The notes under the pieces are model-generated. The model was not told where the DNA came from and did no database searches. It worked only from the letters and a program-made list of their open reading frames with translations. Shown piece by piece: positions 28,268 to 36,873 of a DNA stretch of 64,000 bases. The stretch comes from Alcanivorax profundi (GTDB taxonomy: Bacteria > Pseudomonadota > Gammaproteobacteria > Pseudomonadales > Alcanivoracaceae). A program made the translations under genes and the position numbers. The first letter of the stretch is position 1. Each line of letters opens with the position of its first letter. The stretch lies in assembly GCF_003597125.1 (NCBI RefSeq), contig NZ_QYYA01000003.1, positions 498,603-562,602 on the forward strand, in the 5' to 3' direction.

Positions 28268-29718
28268 TGACCCACGTTGAAGCCCAGGTCGAACAGCTGT
28301 TTGAGCGCCACGGCGCCCGTTATCGGTGGCTGGCCACCGTCACAGTGATGCTGGGCACCATGTCGGTGGTGCTGGCATCCACCATTATCAATGTGGCCAT
28401 TCCTACCATCATGGTGGAGTTCCAGCTGGCTCAGGATCAGGTGCACTGGCTGGCCACCGGCTTTCTGGCGGCCATGACCGTGGGCATGCTCACCAATGCC
28501 TGGTGTACTCACCGCTTTGGTGCCCGTGGGGCCTACCTGCTCGCCATGGCGGCGTTCATTGTGGTGTCGGTGATCGGTGCGGTCAGTGAGCATTTTGTCA
28601 CCCTGGTGGCGGCCAGGGTCGGGCAAGGGTTACTGGCCGGGTTGATCCAGCCGCTTGCCATGATCACCATTTTTCAGGTGTTCCCCCTGAACCGTCGGGG
28701 TCAGGCCATGGGGATCTATGGCCTGGGGGTGGTGTTGGGGCCGGCAGTGGCACCGGCCATTGGTGGGGTGTTGGTGGATACGCTGTCGTGGCGGGCGGTG
28801 TTTCTGGTGGTCTTGCCCGCTTGCGTTGTGGGGATGGTCATGGCTTGGCGATTTTTGCCCGGACGTGACGCCAAGGCCAGGTCGGTGACCCTGGACTGGA
28901 TAGGTCTGCTGCAGTTGAGCGTGGGGATCACGGTGTTGCTCTGGGCGCTGGCCAATAGCCACCGGCGAGGGCTGGAGGATCCCGTGCTGTTGGCCGGTCT
29001 GTTCGTCGGCCCACTGCTGTTGGTGTGTTTTGTCGCATGGCAGCGCCGGGCTCGGCACCCGCTGATGGACTTGCGGGTGTTTCGTTATCGCGGCTTCACC
29101 GGCAGTTTCATCATGTCCATGGTGATCGGTGCGGGTGTGTTTGCCTCCACCTATGTGACGCCATTGTATTTCCAGCAGGTGCTGGGGGAGAGTGCCGCCA
29201 GTGCGGGGCTGATGCTGATGCCCGCCGGACTCGCCATGGCCTTTACCTTTCCCGTGGCCGGACACCTGACTGACCGACTGCCTGAAGCCCGACTCATCGT
29301 GGCCGGGCTGGTGTTGTTTGTGCTCAACATGGCCTTGATGGCCGGGGCCAGTCTGGCCACTTCTGCGGTGTGGCTGGTGTGGTGGACTTTGCTGGGACGT
29401 GTGGGCCTGGGGCTGATGATGCCGCCGTCGTCTACCGGGGCGTTGGGGTTGCTTCCCCCGGGGCTGATTCCCCAGGGCTCGGGGGTGTTCAATTTTGCCC
29501 GCCAGATCGGTGGTGCAGTGGGGGTGAATCTTTGCGCCCTGACCATTCAGTGGTTCAGTCACCAGCATGCGAATCGTTTCCCGTCGGCGGCTCTGGCGCA
29601 GCACTGGGAGTACGGATTCGATCGTGCCTTCGGGTTGTTATTAATAATTTTCCTGCTGTCGTTGATGCCGTTGTGGTACATGCATCGGGGGCTGACAGGT
29701 AAGGGAGAGAGAGGATGA
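28267..29718 (+). CDS. MFS transporter, DHA2 (EmrB/QacA-like) family
   Basis: A 483-residue inner-membrane exporter with about 14 hydrophobic helices. The start overlaps the upstream stop. It shows LATGFLAAMTVGMLTNAWCTHRFGARG (motif A region) and GLGVVLGPAVAPAIGGVLVD (motif C of drug/proton antiporters). No partner membrane-fusion gene is adjacent. It probably exports amphipathic compounds using the proton gradient. The gene overlaps the following PanE-like gene by four bases (ATGA), so translation is coupled. Confidence 0.9.
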   Translation: MTHVEAQVEQLFERHGARYRWLATVTVMLGTMSVVLASTIINVAIPTIMVEFQLAQDQVHWLATGFLAAMTVGMLTNAWCTHRFGARGAYLLAMAAFIVVSVIGAVSEHFVTLVAARVGQGLLAGLIQPLAMITIFQVFPLNRRGQAMGIYGLGVVLGPAVAPAIGGVLVDTLSWRAVFLVVLPACVVGMVMAWRFLPGRDAKARSVTLDWIGLLQLSVGITVLLWALANSHRRGLEDPVLLAGLFVGPLLLVCFVAWQRRARHPLMDLRVFRYRGFTGSFIMSMVIGAGVFASTYVTPLYFQQVLGESAASAGLMLMPAGLAMAFTFPVAGHLTDRLPEARLIVAGLVLFVLNMALMAGASLATSAVWLVWWTLLGRVGLGLMMPPSSTGALGLLPPGLIPQGSGVFNFARQIGGAVGVNLCALTIQWFSHQHANRFPSAALAQHWEYGFDRAFGLLLIIFLLSLMPLWYMHRGLTGKGERG

Positions 29719-30635
29719 ACAGGTTTCCACGGGTACTGGTGATTGGCGCCGGTGCCATTGGCAGTTTTTACGGTGCGATTCTGAAACGGGCCGGTTGCGA
29801 AGTGGCTGTGGTGTTGCGGTCCGATTATGAGGCCGTCAACGCCAACGGTTTTCGCTTTACCAGCTCCCTTGGCGATTTGTCCTGGCGGCCGGATCAGGTC
29901 TATGGCCCGAACGATACTCCGGTGCAGACCGCTGATTACATCTTGCTGTGCGTCAAGGTGTTGCCGGGCGTGGATCGGGCAGCCCTGGTACGGCCCTGGA
30001 TGGGCGAGCATACCGGGTTGGTGTTGATCGAAAACGGGCTGGATATTGAACGTGAGCTGGCCGACGCTTTCCCGACCAATCCTCTGGTCAGTTGTCTGGC
30101 CTTTATTGCCGTGAGCCGTACCGGGCCGGGGGAGGTGAATCATCAAGCCTACGGCCAGTTGGTGATGGGCAATTTCCCGCGTGGATTTGATGAACATTGC
30201 GCTCGCCTCAGTGAGCTCTTCCAACAGGGGGGTATCAAGGTGGATGAGACCGATGCGGTGGTGGGGGAGCGTTGGCGCAAGTGTGTCTGGAACACCCCGT
30301 TTAATCCCCTGAGTGTGCTGGCTAACGGTGCAGACACGCTCAGCATGCTGGATGCTCCTGGTGGCGAATCACTGATTCGCACGCTGATGGAAGAAGTCAT
30401 CGCCGTGGCAGAAGCTGATGGTTACCCCATGCCAGACGGCATTATCGACAAGAACCTGGAGGGTACGCGCAAGATGGGCGCGTACAAGAATTCCATGGCA
30501 CTGGATTATCTGCAGGGGCGTGCCATTGAACTGGATGCCATTCTGGGGAACGTGGTGGCGATAGCCCGGCAGCATCAGGTGCCGGTGCCCCATCTGCAGA
30601 CGATTCTGGTGGCGTTGCGCATGCGTCAGGCGTAG
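29715..30635 (+). CDS. Ketopantoate reductase family protein (PanE/ApbA-like)
   Basis: A 306-residue NADPH-dependent 2-dehydropantoate 2-reductase family protein. It has an N-terminal Rossmann motif VIGAGAIGSFYGAILKRAG (about 9-27), a substrate-domain segment WRKCVWNTPFNPLSVL with the catalytic lysine, and a C-terminal KNSMALDYLQGRAIELDAILG. It overlaps the MFS gene and ends the operon. The family includes true PanE and paralogues acting on other 2-oxo acids; the association with a drug-type exporter makes a paralogue likely. The gene symbol is withheld. Confidence 0.88.
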   Translation: MNRFPRVLVIGAGAIGSFYGAILKRAGCEVAVVLRSDYEAVNANGFRFTSSLGDLSWRPDQVYGPNDTPVQTADYILLCVKVLPGVDRAALVRPWMGEHTGLVLIENGLDIERELADAFPTNPLVSCLAFIAVSRTGPGEVNHQAYGQLVMGNFPRGFDEHCARLSELFQQGGIKVDETDAVVGERWRKCVWNTPFNPLSVLANGADTLSMLDAPGGESLIRTLMEEVIAVAEADGYPMPDGIIDKNLEGTRKMGAYKNSMALDYLQGRAIELDAILGNVVAIARQHQVPVPHLQTILVALRMRQA

Positions 30636-30770
30636 CGTCTTGACACGTTCCTGAAAGCCGTTGGCGCCCGTCGCCCGCGGCGTGTTTTCTACTCCTCCCT
30701 GATCCGCACATTTCTCTCCTTAGCCTGCCCCTATCAAGTCACCATGATCGGATATTTGTCAGGTTTGTAA

Positions 30771-30824
30771 TTGAATGTCATTCGCAACAAGCGTAGTATC
30801 GCGAACCATTCTCATTATTGATAG
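30771..30824 (+). promoter_or_regulatory. Promoter with Fur-like box before the siderophore receptor
   Basis: TTGAAT (30771-30776) and TAGTAT (30794-30799) are 17 bp apart. AACCATTCTCATTATTGATAG (about 30804-30824) reads, on the other strand, as AATAAT-GAGAAT repeats close to the Fur consensus of GATAAT hexamers. It covers the expected transcription start, so iron-dependent repression is likely. Confidence 0.6.
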
Positions 30825-30833
30825 GGGAAGATA

Positions 30834-33386
30834 ATGATCTTATCGGCTCGCCCGGCACGTGTCGGGTTGTTGGCAGGGGTGGTTTGCGTGGGGAGCACAC
30901 TGCTGTCTCCTGTCGTGTTGGCACAGGCCGGTGACACCAGCGGTGCGCATCAACAACAGCGGGTGCGCATTGCGCTGCCTGCCCAGGCACTGGGACGCGC
31001 TCTGGCACAGTTTTCCCGACAGACCGGCATTCGTTTTGTCGAAGCGCCGGGGCTGGATGCGGGCGTCACCGTGAACGCCGTTAACGGCACCTTGCCGCTG
31101 GTGGAAGCGCTGGACAGCCTGCTGGCCGGCACCGGGGTGCCTTACTCCTTCACGGAAGCAGGCAGCGTGCTGGTGGGGGCCAAGGCTGGCGAGGTGGCCG
31201 ATGCCAACACCCTGGAAGCGGTGGAAGTGTCTGCCCAGACCACTGTGGAAGAGTCCGCCTGGGGGGCGGCAAGCAACGGTTATATGGCGACACACAGTGC
31301 TTCCGGCACCAAGACGGATGCACGTATTGTGGAGATTCCTCAGTCCGTCTCTGTGGTTACCCGTCAAGAGATGGATGATCGGGGTTCTGAAACCGTCATG
31401 GATGCGGTGCGTTATACCTCGGGAGTGCAAACCGAAACCCAGGGGATCGATAGCCGTGTAGACGACATTCGTATTCGGGGTTTTGATGCGTCCAGCTGGA
31501 GTAACAACCTTTACCTGGACGGGCTGCGGATGCCGCGTGGCGGCCAGTGGACGACCCCCCAGGTTGACGCCTGGGGGCTGGAGCGCGTTGAAGTCGTGAA
31601 GGGCCCGGCTGCCGTGCTGTATGGCCAGGTAGCCCCAGGTGGCCTGGTAAACATGGTGGCCAAGCGCCCGACGTTTGAACAAACCAATGAAGTCGTTGTA
31701 GAAGCGGGCAGTTTCGACCAGTACGAAGCCTCCTTCGATGTGGGTGGTAATCTGGACAAGAACGGCAAGGTCATTGGCCGTCTCGTCGGTAGCTACAACG
31801 AAGGGGATTCCCAGGTCGACAAGACCGAGCTTAGCCGCACGTACCTTGCGCCCAGTGCCACGGTGCTCCTCAGCGATGACACCGAGATCACATTCCTCAC
31901 CTACTACCAGAAGGACGACGGTGGCTCAACGTTCCAGTTCTCGCCGATCAAGGGCATGCTTGAGCCCACACCGTACGGCTACATTGACCGCAGTACTTTC
32001 CTCGGTGAGCCGGACTGGAATACCTATGATCGTGAACAGTGGGCCATCGGTTATGACCTGACCCATTACATCAATGATGCCTGGTCATTCCGCCAGAACG
32101 CCAAGTACAGCCATGTGGAATCCCTGTTCGATACGGTTGTTTCCAACCCTCGTGCCAACCCTAATGACGGCCTTCAGGCGGATAATCGCACCATGCTACG
32201 AAGGGCTGTTCGTGGCGAAGGGGAACTGGACAGTATCGCCGTGGATAACCAGTTCAAGGTGGTGTTCAACACAGGCGCCATGCGCCATAGCATGCTGATG
32301 GGGCTCGATTACTTGAGCACCGACTGGAACCATGATCGCTATCTGGTATGGCCCATGTCGCCAGACCCGGGAACCCCGGTAGCGCCGATTGATGTGTTTG
32401 ATCCAGTGTACAGCGGCACGGCTGGTTTTGAGGATGCTCTGATACCGCAAATTCTCACCGATGTGAGTGATGAACAAATCGGGGTCTATCTGCAGGACAT
32501 GATTTCCCTGGATAACTGGCGTTTCACTCTGGGCGCACGCCAGGACTTTTTTGACTATGAAGCCGATCAGGGCAGCATGAACCGGGCGGCACCGGGCACA
32601 GTGATCGCTTCTGAAGACAGTTCTGATGATCATGCTTTCACCTGGCGTGCCGGAGCCACTTACCTGTTTGATAACGGGGCGGCGCCTTATGCCAGCTATG
32701 CAACCTCCTTCGAGCCGCTGACCGGATTCGATTCCAGTGAGAGTGCTTTTGATCCTTCCGAGGGCGAGCAGTTCGAGCTGGGCATCAAATACCAGCCGCC
32801 GCGCCGCAACAGTTTGGTGACCCTGTCCGTGTTCGATCTCACCCAAACCAATCTGGTGGTGTCCGATCCTGCTCCACCTGCCGGCGCCGCCTGTACCGCA
32901 GATAACTCCTGTCAGCGTCAGACCGGCGAAACCCGTACTCGAGGCGTAGAGCTGGAAGGTAAGGCCTGGCAGGAAGATGGCCTGAGTGTCACGGTAAGCT
33001 ACACCTACCTGGATGCCGAAATCAGCAAGGAAACGGACCCCGAACTGAAAGGCAACGTGAAAGAATTTGTGCCCGAAAACAGCGCAGCCCTGTGGCTGGA
33101 TTATAAATGGCAAGAAGGGGTCTTGCGTGGTTTGGGCCTGGGTGCCGGTGCGCGCTTTACGGACAGTCTCTACGGTGATGCGGCCAACACCTACGAGGTA
33201 GATAGCTACACACTCTATGATGCTTCCCTTCGCTACGACATGCGCTACATAGGTTTGCAGGGTGTGATGTTCTCTCTGACCGGACGCAACCTGGCAGATG
33301 AAGAGTTTCTTAGCTCCTGCAGCGAGTACGGCTGCTCCTACGGCACGGCTCGTCATGTCACCGCTGGCGTTAGCTATCGCTGGTGA
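30834..33386 (+). CDS. TonB-dependent siderophore receptor with STN signalling domain
   Basis: An 850-residue outer-membrane receptor. After a signal peptide (cut near VVLAQA, about 31) comes an STN domain (about 45-120: IALPAQALGRALAQFSRQTG), then a plug starting VEIPQSVSVVTRQEMDDRG and a barrel ending in Trp (GVSYRW). The STN domain normally signals to an anti-sigma factor as in FpvA/FecA, but no sigma/anti-sigma pair is seen nearby. The GGGGAAG ribosome site and Fur-like promoter support iron regulation. Accessory genes follow for two small membrane proteins and a PepSY protein, a usual set for ferric-siderophore reduction and release. Ligand unknown. Confidence 0.93.
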   Translation: MILSARPARVGLLAGVVCVGSTLLSPVVLAQAGDTSGAHQQQRVRIALPAQALGRALAQFSRQTGIRFVEAPGLDAGVTVNAVNGTLPLVEALDSLLAGTGVPYSFTEAGSVLVGAKAGEVADANTLEAVEVSAQTTVEESAWGAASNGYMATHSASGTKTDARIVEIPQSVSVVTRQEMDDRGSETVMDAVRYTSGVQTETQGIDSRVDDIRIRGFDASSWSNNLYLDGLRMPRGGQWTTPQVDAWGLERVEVVKGPAAVLYGQVAPGGLVNMVAKRPTFEQTNEVVVEAGSFDQYEASFDVGGNLDKNGKVIGRLVGSYNEGDSQVDKTELSRTYLAPSATVLLSDDTEITFLTYYQKDDGGSTFQFSPIKGMLEPTPYGYIDRSTFLGEPDWNTYDREQWAIGYDLTHYINDAWSFRQNAKYSHVESLFDTVVSNPRANPNDGLQADNRTMLRRAVRGEGELDSIAVDNQFKVVFNTGAMRHSMLMGLDYLSTDWNHDRYLVWPMSPDPGTPVAPIDVFDPVYSGTAGFEDALIPQILTDVSDEQIGVYLQDMISLDNWRFTLGARQDFFDYEADQGSMNRAAPGTVIASEDSSDDHAFTWRAGATYLFDNGAAPYASYATSFEPLTGFDSSESAFDPSEGEQFELGIKYQPPRRNSLVTLSVFDLTQTNLVVSDPAPPAGAACTADNSCQRQTGETRTRGVELEGKAWQEDGLSVTVSYTYLDAEISKETDPELKGNVKEFVPENSAALWLDYKWQEGVLRGLGLGAGARFTDSLYGDAANTYEVDSYTLYDASLRYDMRYIGLQGVMFSLTGRNLADEEFLSSCSEYGCSYGTARHVTAGVSYRW

Positions 33387-33400
33387 TTGATCGCCGTTAA

Positions 33401-33422
33401 CCGGCCCGCCTTGGCGGGCCGG
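33401..33422. terminator. Hairpin after the siderophore receptor
   Basis: CCGGCCCGCC-TT-GGCGGGCCGG is a perfect 10-bp stem without a U-run. It may lower expression of the accessory genes relative to the receptor. Confidence 0.5.
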
Positions 33423-33442
33423 CACGAAAGAATGGACAGGTT

Positions 33443-33703
33443 ATGACATACCTTTTTACAGGCCTCGCCACGGTTGGCGCGGGCCTTTTGTTTTATCTGA
33501 CCCTGAGCAATCAGCAGTGGTTGAAACAACCGTTGCCCGCCGGTCTTCGGCCGCTGGCGCTGATCGCTCTGGCGGCCAGTGTCGGGGCGTGGATGTGGGT
33601 CATGGATGACAAGGCAGGGTTCTTTGCTGCGCTGGTGATGTTGATGCTGGTGTTGGGCGTGTTGCCGTTGTTGTCCCTGTTGAAAAACGCGGAGGGTAAA
33701 TAA
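33443..33703 (+). CDS. Small inner-membrane protein, DUF3325-like
   Basis: An 86-residue protein with three hydrophobic stretches (about 3-18, 36-53 and 58-80) and LSNQQWLKQPLPAGLRPLA between the first two. In many siderophore-receptor operons a DUF3325 protein sits beside DUF3649 and PepSY proteins, and this gene has that place and shape. It lies 57 bases after the receptor, and its TAA overlaps the next ATG. Probably part of an inner-membrane complex for iron release from siderophores; molecular role unproven. Confidence 0.75.
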   Translation: MTYLFTGLATVGAGLLFYLTLSNQQWLKQPLPAGLRPLALIALAASVGAWMWVMDDKAGFFAALVMLMLVLGVLPLLSLLKNAEGK

Positions 33704-34008
33704 TGGCAAAGTCGAAAGCGGCGACCATCCAGCCGGACTGGATCAGTAAGACGTTGGCCGGTGCACTGCTCGGCCTCGGGCTGGCTGTGGCCATCAGCGG
33801 TCTGTTTGCCTGGTGGGGGCCGGGTGGGTTGGACGCCCCCAACAAGGTGCAGTTCAACATGTGGGTGATTCCGCTGTACTGGATGACCGTATGGAGTCTG
33901 GTCTATTTGTTCCGTACCGGGTTGCGAGCGTGGCTGGTGCTGGGTGCCGTCACCGCGGCGGCCCATGTTGCCTTGTTTGTGACACCGCAGATACTTGGAG
34001 CCAGCTAA
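33703..34008 (+). CDS. Small inner-membrane protein, DUF3649-like
   Basis: A 101-residue protein with three predicted membrane helices (about 12-34, 50-68 and 74-95) and the segment FNMWVIPLYWMTVWSLVYLFRTG. GGAGGG precedes the ATG, which overlaps the previous stop by one base. Position and topology fit the DUF3649-type iron-uptake accessory protein found between siderophore receptors and PepSY proteins. The assignment rests on context and general resemblance. Confidence 0.75.
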   Translation: MAKSKAATIQPDWISKTLAGALLGLGLAVAISGLFAWWGPGGLDAPNKVQFNMWVIPLYWMTVWSLVYLFRTGLRAWLVLGAVTAAAHVALFVTPQILGAS

Positions 34009-34009
34009 A

Positions 34010-35653
34010 TTGCGAGCCGATATTATCAAGACCTACAAGACCCTCCATACCTGGACGGGATTGATTGCCGGCATGGCACTGTTCATCGCGTTCTTTGCGG
34101 GCGCCATGACCATGTTCAAGGGCCCCCTGGATCGCTGGGCGACCCCGCCCGGGAATGACATCCAGTGGGTGGCTGAGGATCAGTGGTTGCCTCTGATGCA
34201 GCAGACATTGGCGGCTCATCCGGCGGCGGCCAAAGGGTTTACCTTGCATCTTCAGCCGGGAGAGAACGTAGGGGCACCGCTGGTCTGGGATGCCAATCCC
34301 GAGCGCTCCCGATTTGATCCCCAGGAGCCATGGGGCGCGACGCTGAATGAGCGGGGTGAGTTGGTTACCGCGCCTTTTGAAACGTCTCCCATGGCGAATC
34401 TGATTGATATGCTGCATCAGACCGCAGGCATCCCCGGGAATGGGCACCATCTTTTTGGTGTTTATGTGATGGGTGCGGTGTCCATCTTGTATGCGCTGGC
34501 CATCGTGTCTGGCTTGGTCGTGCTGTTACCGACCCTGGTAAAGGATTTTCTGATTGTCCGTCGTGGCAAAAACCTCAAACGCTTCTGGCTGGATGCCCAC
34601 AATGTGGTGGGTCTGACCAGCTTGCCGTTTCATTTGATGATTGCGTTGACGGTGATTGTCTTCGCTTTCCATGACTTTCTGTACGACGCGCTTTCCGTCA
34701 CCGTTTACAAGGAACGGCCGCTGTTCGAAATGCACGAGCACCATGACCGTGGCGTCGACACTGTGGCAGAAAATCTGTTACCGCCAGAGGCGCTGTTGGC
34801 CAACCTGAAAACCCAGGCCCCGGATTTTGTCCCCCGCGAAATGATGTACATGGGGCCGCTTGGCGAGCGAGCGGAAGTGCGCATTGCCGGTGAGAATCTG
34901 GAGCATATGGTGCGGGGTGCCGATCGGGGTTTTGCCGCCATGGATCCCTATACTGCCGAACTGGAAGGCACGGAGTACTTGCCGGGCCAGGAAGATCCCT
35001 GGACCGAGATTGTCATCAGTATCTTCGCGCTCCATTTTGGCAGTTATGGTGGCGACTTCATGCGTTGGGTTTATGTCTTCATGGGCCTGGCGGGGGCGTT
35101 CATTTTCTATTCGGGTAATCTGCTGTGGGTGGAAACCCGGCGTCGCAAACAGCGCCGCAACGGGGGGCCGGTAGAGCAAAAGCGCAACACCCGGTTGATG
35201 GCCAGTGCGACCGTTGGCGTGTGCTGGGGCTCCGTGGCCGGGATCGCCCTGTCGATGAGTGCCGGCAAATGGCTGCATGGCACCATGGCTGCGGACTCCC
35301 TTTACCTGTGGGCCTATTACCTGGTGTTTCTGGCGTCGGTCGGTTGGGCATTCTGGCGTGGGCCAGGCCGGGGGGCGGTGGAATTGATTGCCTTCGCCGG
35401 CCTGGCCTGGCTCACCGTGCCAATGACTGCCTTGTTGGCCTGGCTGATTCCCGCCGTGCCGGCCTGGGTGCAAACCGCCCCGGGCCCCCTGGCAGTAGAC
35501 GGGAGTGCATTGCTGGCCGGGCTGTTGTTGCTGGAGATGGCCAGGCGTACGGCAAAACGGGTTTTCCATGGCAGCACAGACAGTGTCTGGTACGCCGGCG
35601 CCCAACCGATTGTGGACGAACAAGCGGTGGACATCAGGGAGAAACCGGCTTAA
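34010..35653 (+). CDS. PepSY domain inner-membrane protein (siderophore operon)
   Basis: A 547-residue PepSY-associated membrane protein. TM1 is at about 10-35 (LHTWTGLIAGMALFIAFFAGAM), followed by a periplasmic part and further helices with histidines typical of these possible haem-binding reductase-like proteins (LHQTAGIPG, NVVGLTSLPFHLM, ALHFGSYGG). I place the start at TTG 34010, nine bases after GGAG and just past the upstream stop; a TTG at 33995 is possible. Likely role: electron transfer to ferric-siderophore for iron release, as proposed for related proteins. A terminator follows. Confidence 0.88.
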   Translation: MRADIIKTYKTLHTWTGLIAGMALFIAFFAGAMTMFKGPLDRWATPPGNDIQWVAEDQWLPLMQQTLAAHPAAAKGFTLHLQPGENVGAPLVWDANPERSRFDPQEPWGATLNERGELVTAPFETSPMANLIDMLHQTAGIPGNGHHLFGVYVMGAVSILYALAIVSGLVVLLPTLVKDFLIVRRGKNLKRFWLDAHNVVGLTSLPFHLMIALTVIVFAFHDFLYDALSVTVYKERPLFEMHEHHDRGVDTVAENLLPPEALLANLKTQAPDFVPREMMYMGPLGERAEVRIAGENLEHMVRGADRGFAAMDPYTAELEGTEYLPGQEDPWTEIVISIFALHFGSYGGDFMRWVYVFMGLAGAFIFYSGNLLWVETRRRKQRRNGGPVEQKRNTRLMASATVGVCWGSVAGIALSMSAGKWLHGTMAADSLYLWAYYLVFLASVGWAFWRGPGRGAVELIAFAGLAWLTVPMTALLAWLIPAVPAWVQTAPGPLAVDGSALLAGLLLLEMARRTAKRVFHGSTDSVWYAGAQPIVDEQAVDIREKPA

Positions 35654-35679
35654 CGCTTATTGAATACTCTTCAATCAGG

Positions 35680-35718
35680 CCGCGGCATGAAAAGAAACGT
35701 CATGCTGCGGTTTTTTTT
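35680..35718 (+). terminator. Rho-independent terminator after the PepSY gene
   Basis: CCGCGGCATGA pairs with TCATGCTGCGG (one mismatch) around AAAGAAACG-type loop bases and is followed by eight T. Confidence 0.85.
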
Positions 35719-35976
35719 GTCACTCTTTTGTTAAGCAATAAATTGATAAACGCATATTCACACCTGCTCAAGTGGGTGGAGGGAAACCCCTTAAAAGATA
35801 GCGTCTGGAAATGAGACAGAAACACTCGATCTGTCCGTGTATACGCCAAGTGTAGATAAAACGCTGATTTATGTGAACTTTTGAATTACAAACGCTAACG
35901 CCTGGATACCAGCGCACCATCGAACGCATGACCCGCTCTCCGTGACTATGTAGTCCGAAAACAAGAACAGGGTGAC
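35719..35976. other. 258-bp non-coding leader of the Ig-like lipoprotein gene
   Basis: AT-rich at the left (TTAAGCAATAAATTGATAAA) and mixed afterwards. TATGTGAAC-N-TTGAATTACA around 35870-35890 weakly resembles a CRP/Vfr half-site pair. I see no riboswitch motif and no small gene with a ribosome binding site. It presumably contains the promoter for the lipoprotein/OmpW module. Confidence 0.35.
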
Positions 35977-36867
35977 ATGATGCGTACAATAAAATTCCCC
36001 GCGATCTCCTGCCTGCTGCTGCTGCCGCTGCTGCAAGCCTGTGAAGAAGACCCGGATGTCTTTGTTCCTCCTGAGCCAGGCAATGCACTGATCTACGCCT
36101 ATCCATCAGATGGCATGGTGGATCTGCCGCTGGGTAGCAAGCTGCTGCTGACTTTCTCTAACCGGATTGATGAAGCCGCGGCTAAATCAGGGTGCCAGGC
36201 CGATGGTGATAGCTTCAGTGGGGCACTTTGTCTTGCGGATGATGAAGGCAATCTGGTCGATCTGAGCAGTGCGACGGTGTCGAACCGGGATCGCACGTTG
36301 ACCTTTTCCATGGAAAATTTGCAAGCGGGGAAAGAATACAGTCTTTGGGTGTCTCCCGAGATTGCGCCGGGTGTGGTGAACCTGAAGCAGGAGGGCCCCC
36401 TGGTGACCTTCCGTACCCGTCAATACCATCCAGTGCCGAATCAGGCCCCTGCGGTGCTGTCCATCAATCAGGAAAAACCGGGCACTTACCTGCCGGAGGC
36501 GACAGCTTCCGCCCGTTTTCCATTCATGGATTTTTCGCCCGTACGGATTACCTTTACCGAGCCGCTGGTTGAAACCAGCGTCCGTTATGGTGACACCGTC
36601 AAACTTGAAAACAAGGCCTCAGGGGAATTGGTGGATGTGGCGATTCTTAACGAGCGTCACTACATCACTCTGGATCCAAAGGACGATTTGATTGGCGGTG
36701 AGACTTACACGTTGACTCTGGAAGGACTCGAAGATTTTGACGAGGATGTGATTGCCCCTGTGACCTTCGAGTTGACTGCCAGACAGTCAAAGGATGATGT
36801 AGCGGATCTGAATCCCCCAATCAAACAGTTGATGAAAGCCCAGCCCGCGCTGGGCGATCCTGGCTAA
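35977..36867 (+). CDS. Ig-like domain lipoprotein, N-terminal part (cut by in-frame TAA)
   Basis: The first 296 codons of what looks like a 1116-residue lipoprotein. The signal ends LLPLLQACEE (lipobox Cys22). It contains two bacterial Ig-like (SbsA-type) domains: 38-130 with AYPSDGMVDLPLGSKLLLTFS, and about 165-265 with ITFTEPL and GGETYTLTLEGL. TAA at 36865 stops it in the same frame in which the next open frame starts two codons later. The downstream part has no signal peptide and no ribosome site, so I read this as one gene with a premature stop or a sequencing error. It is followed by an ompW-type gene. Confidence 0.75.
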   Translation: MMRTIKFPAISCLLLLPLLQACEEDPDVFVPPEPGNALIYAYPSDGMVDLPLGSKLLLTFSNRIDEAAAKSGCQADGDSFSGALCLADDEGNLVDLSSATVSNRDRTLTFSMENLQAGKEYSLWVSPEIAPGVVNLKQEGPLVTFRTRQYHPVPNQAPAVLSINQEKPGTYLPEATASARFPFMDFSPVRITFTEPLVETSVRYGDTVKLENKASGELVDVAILNERHYITLDPKDDLIGGETYTLTLEGLEDFDEDVIAPVTFELTARQSKDDVADLNPPIKQLMKAQPALGDPG

Positions 36868-36873
36868 CCGGAA

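Noticed and set aside
32196-33425. 409-codon minus-strand frame opposite the siderophore receptor
   Set aside because: Shadow frame; the plus strand encodes an intact receptor ending in the expected aromatic residue.
35719-35976. Riboswitch (c-di-GMP type) in the leader of the Ig-like gene
   Set aside because: The conserved core bases of known classes are not present.
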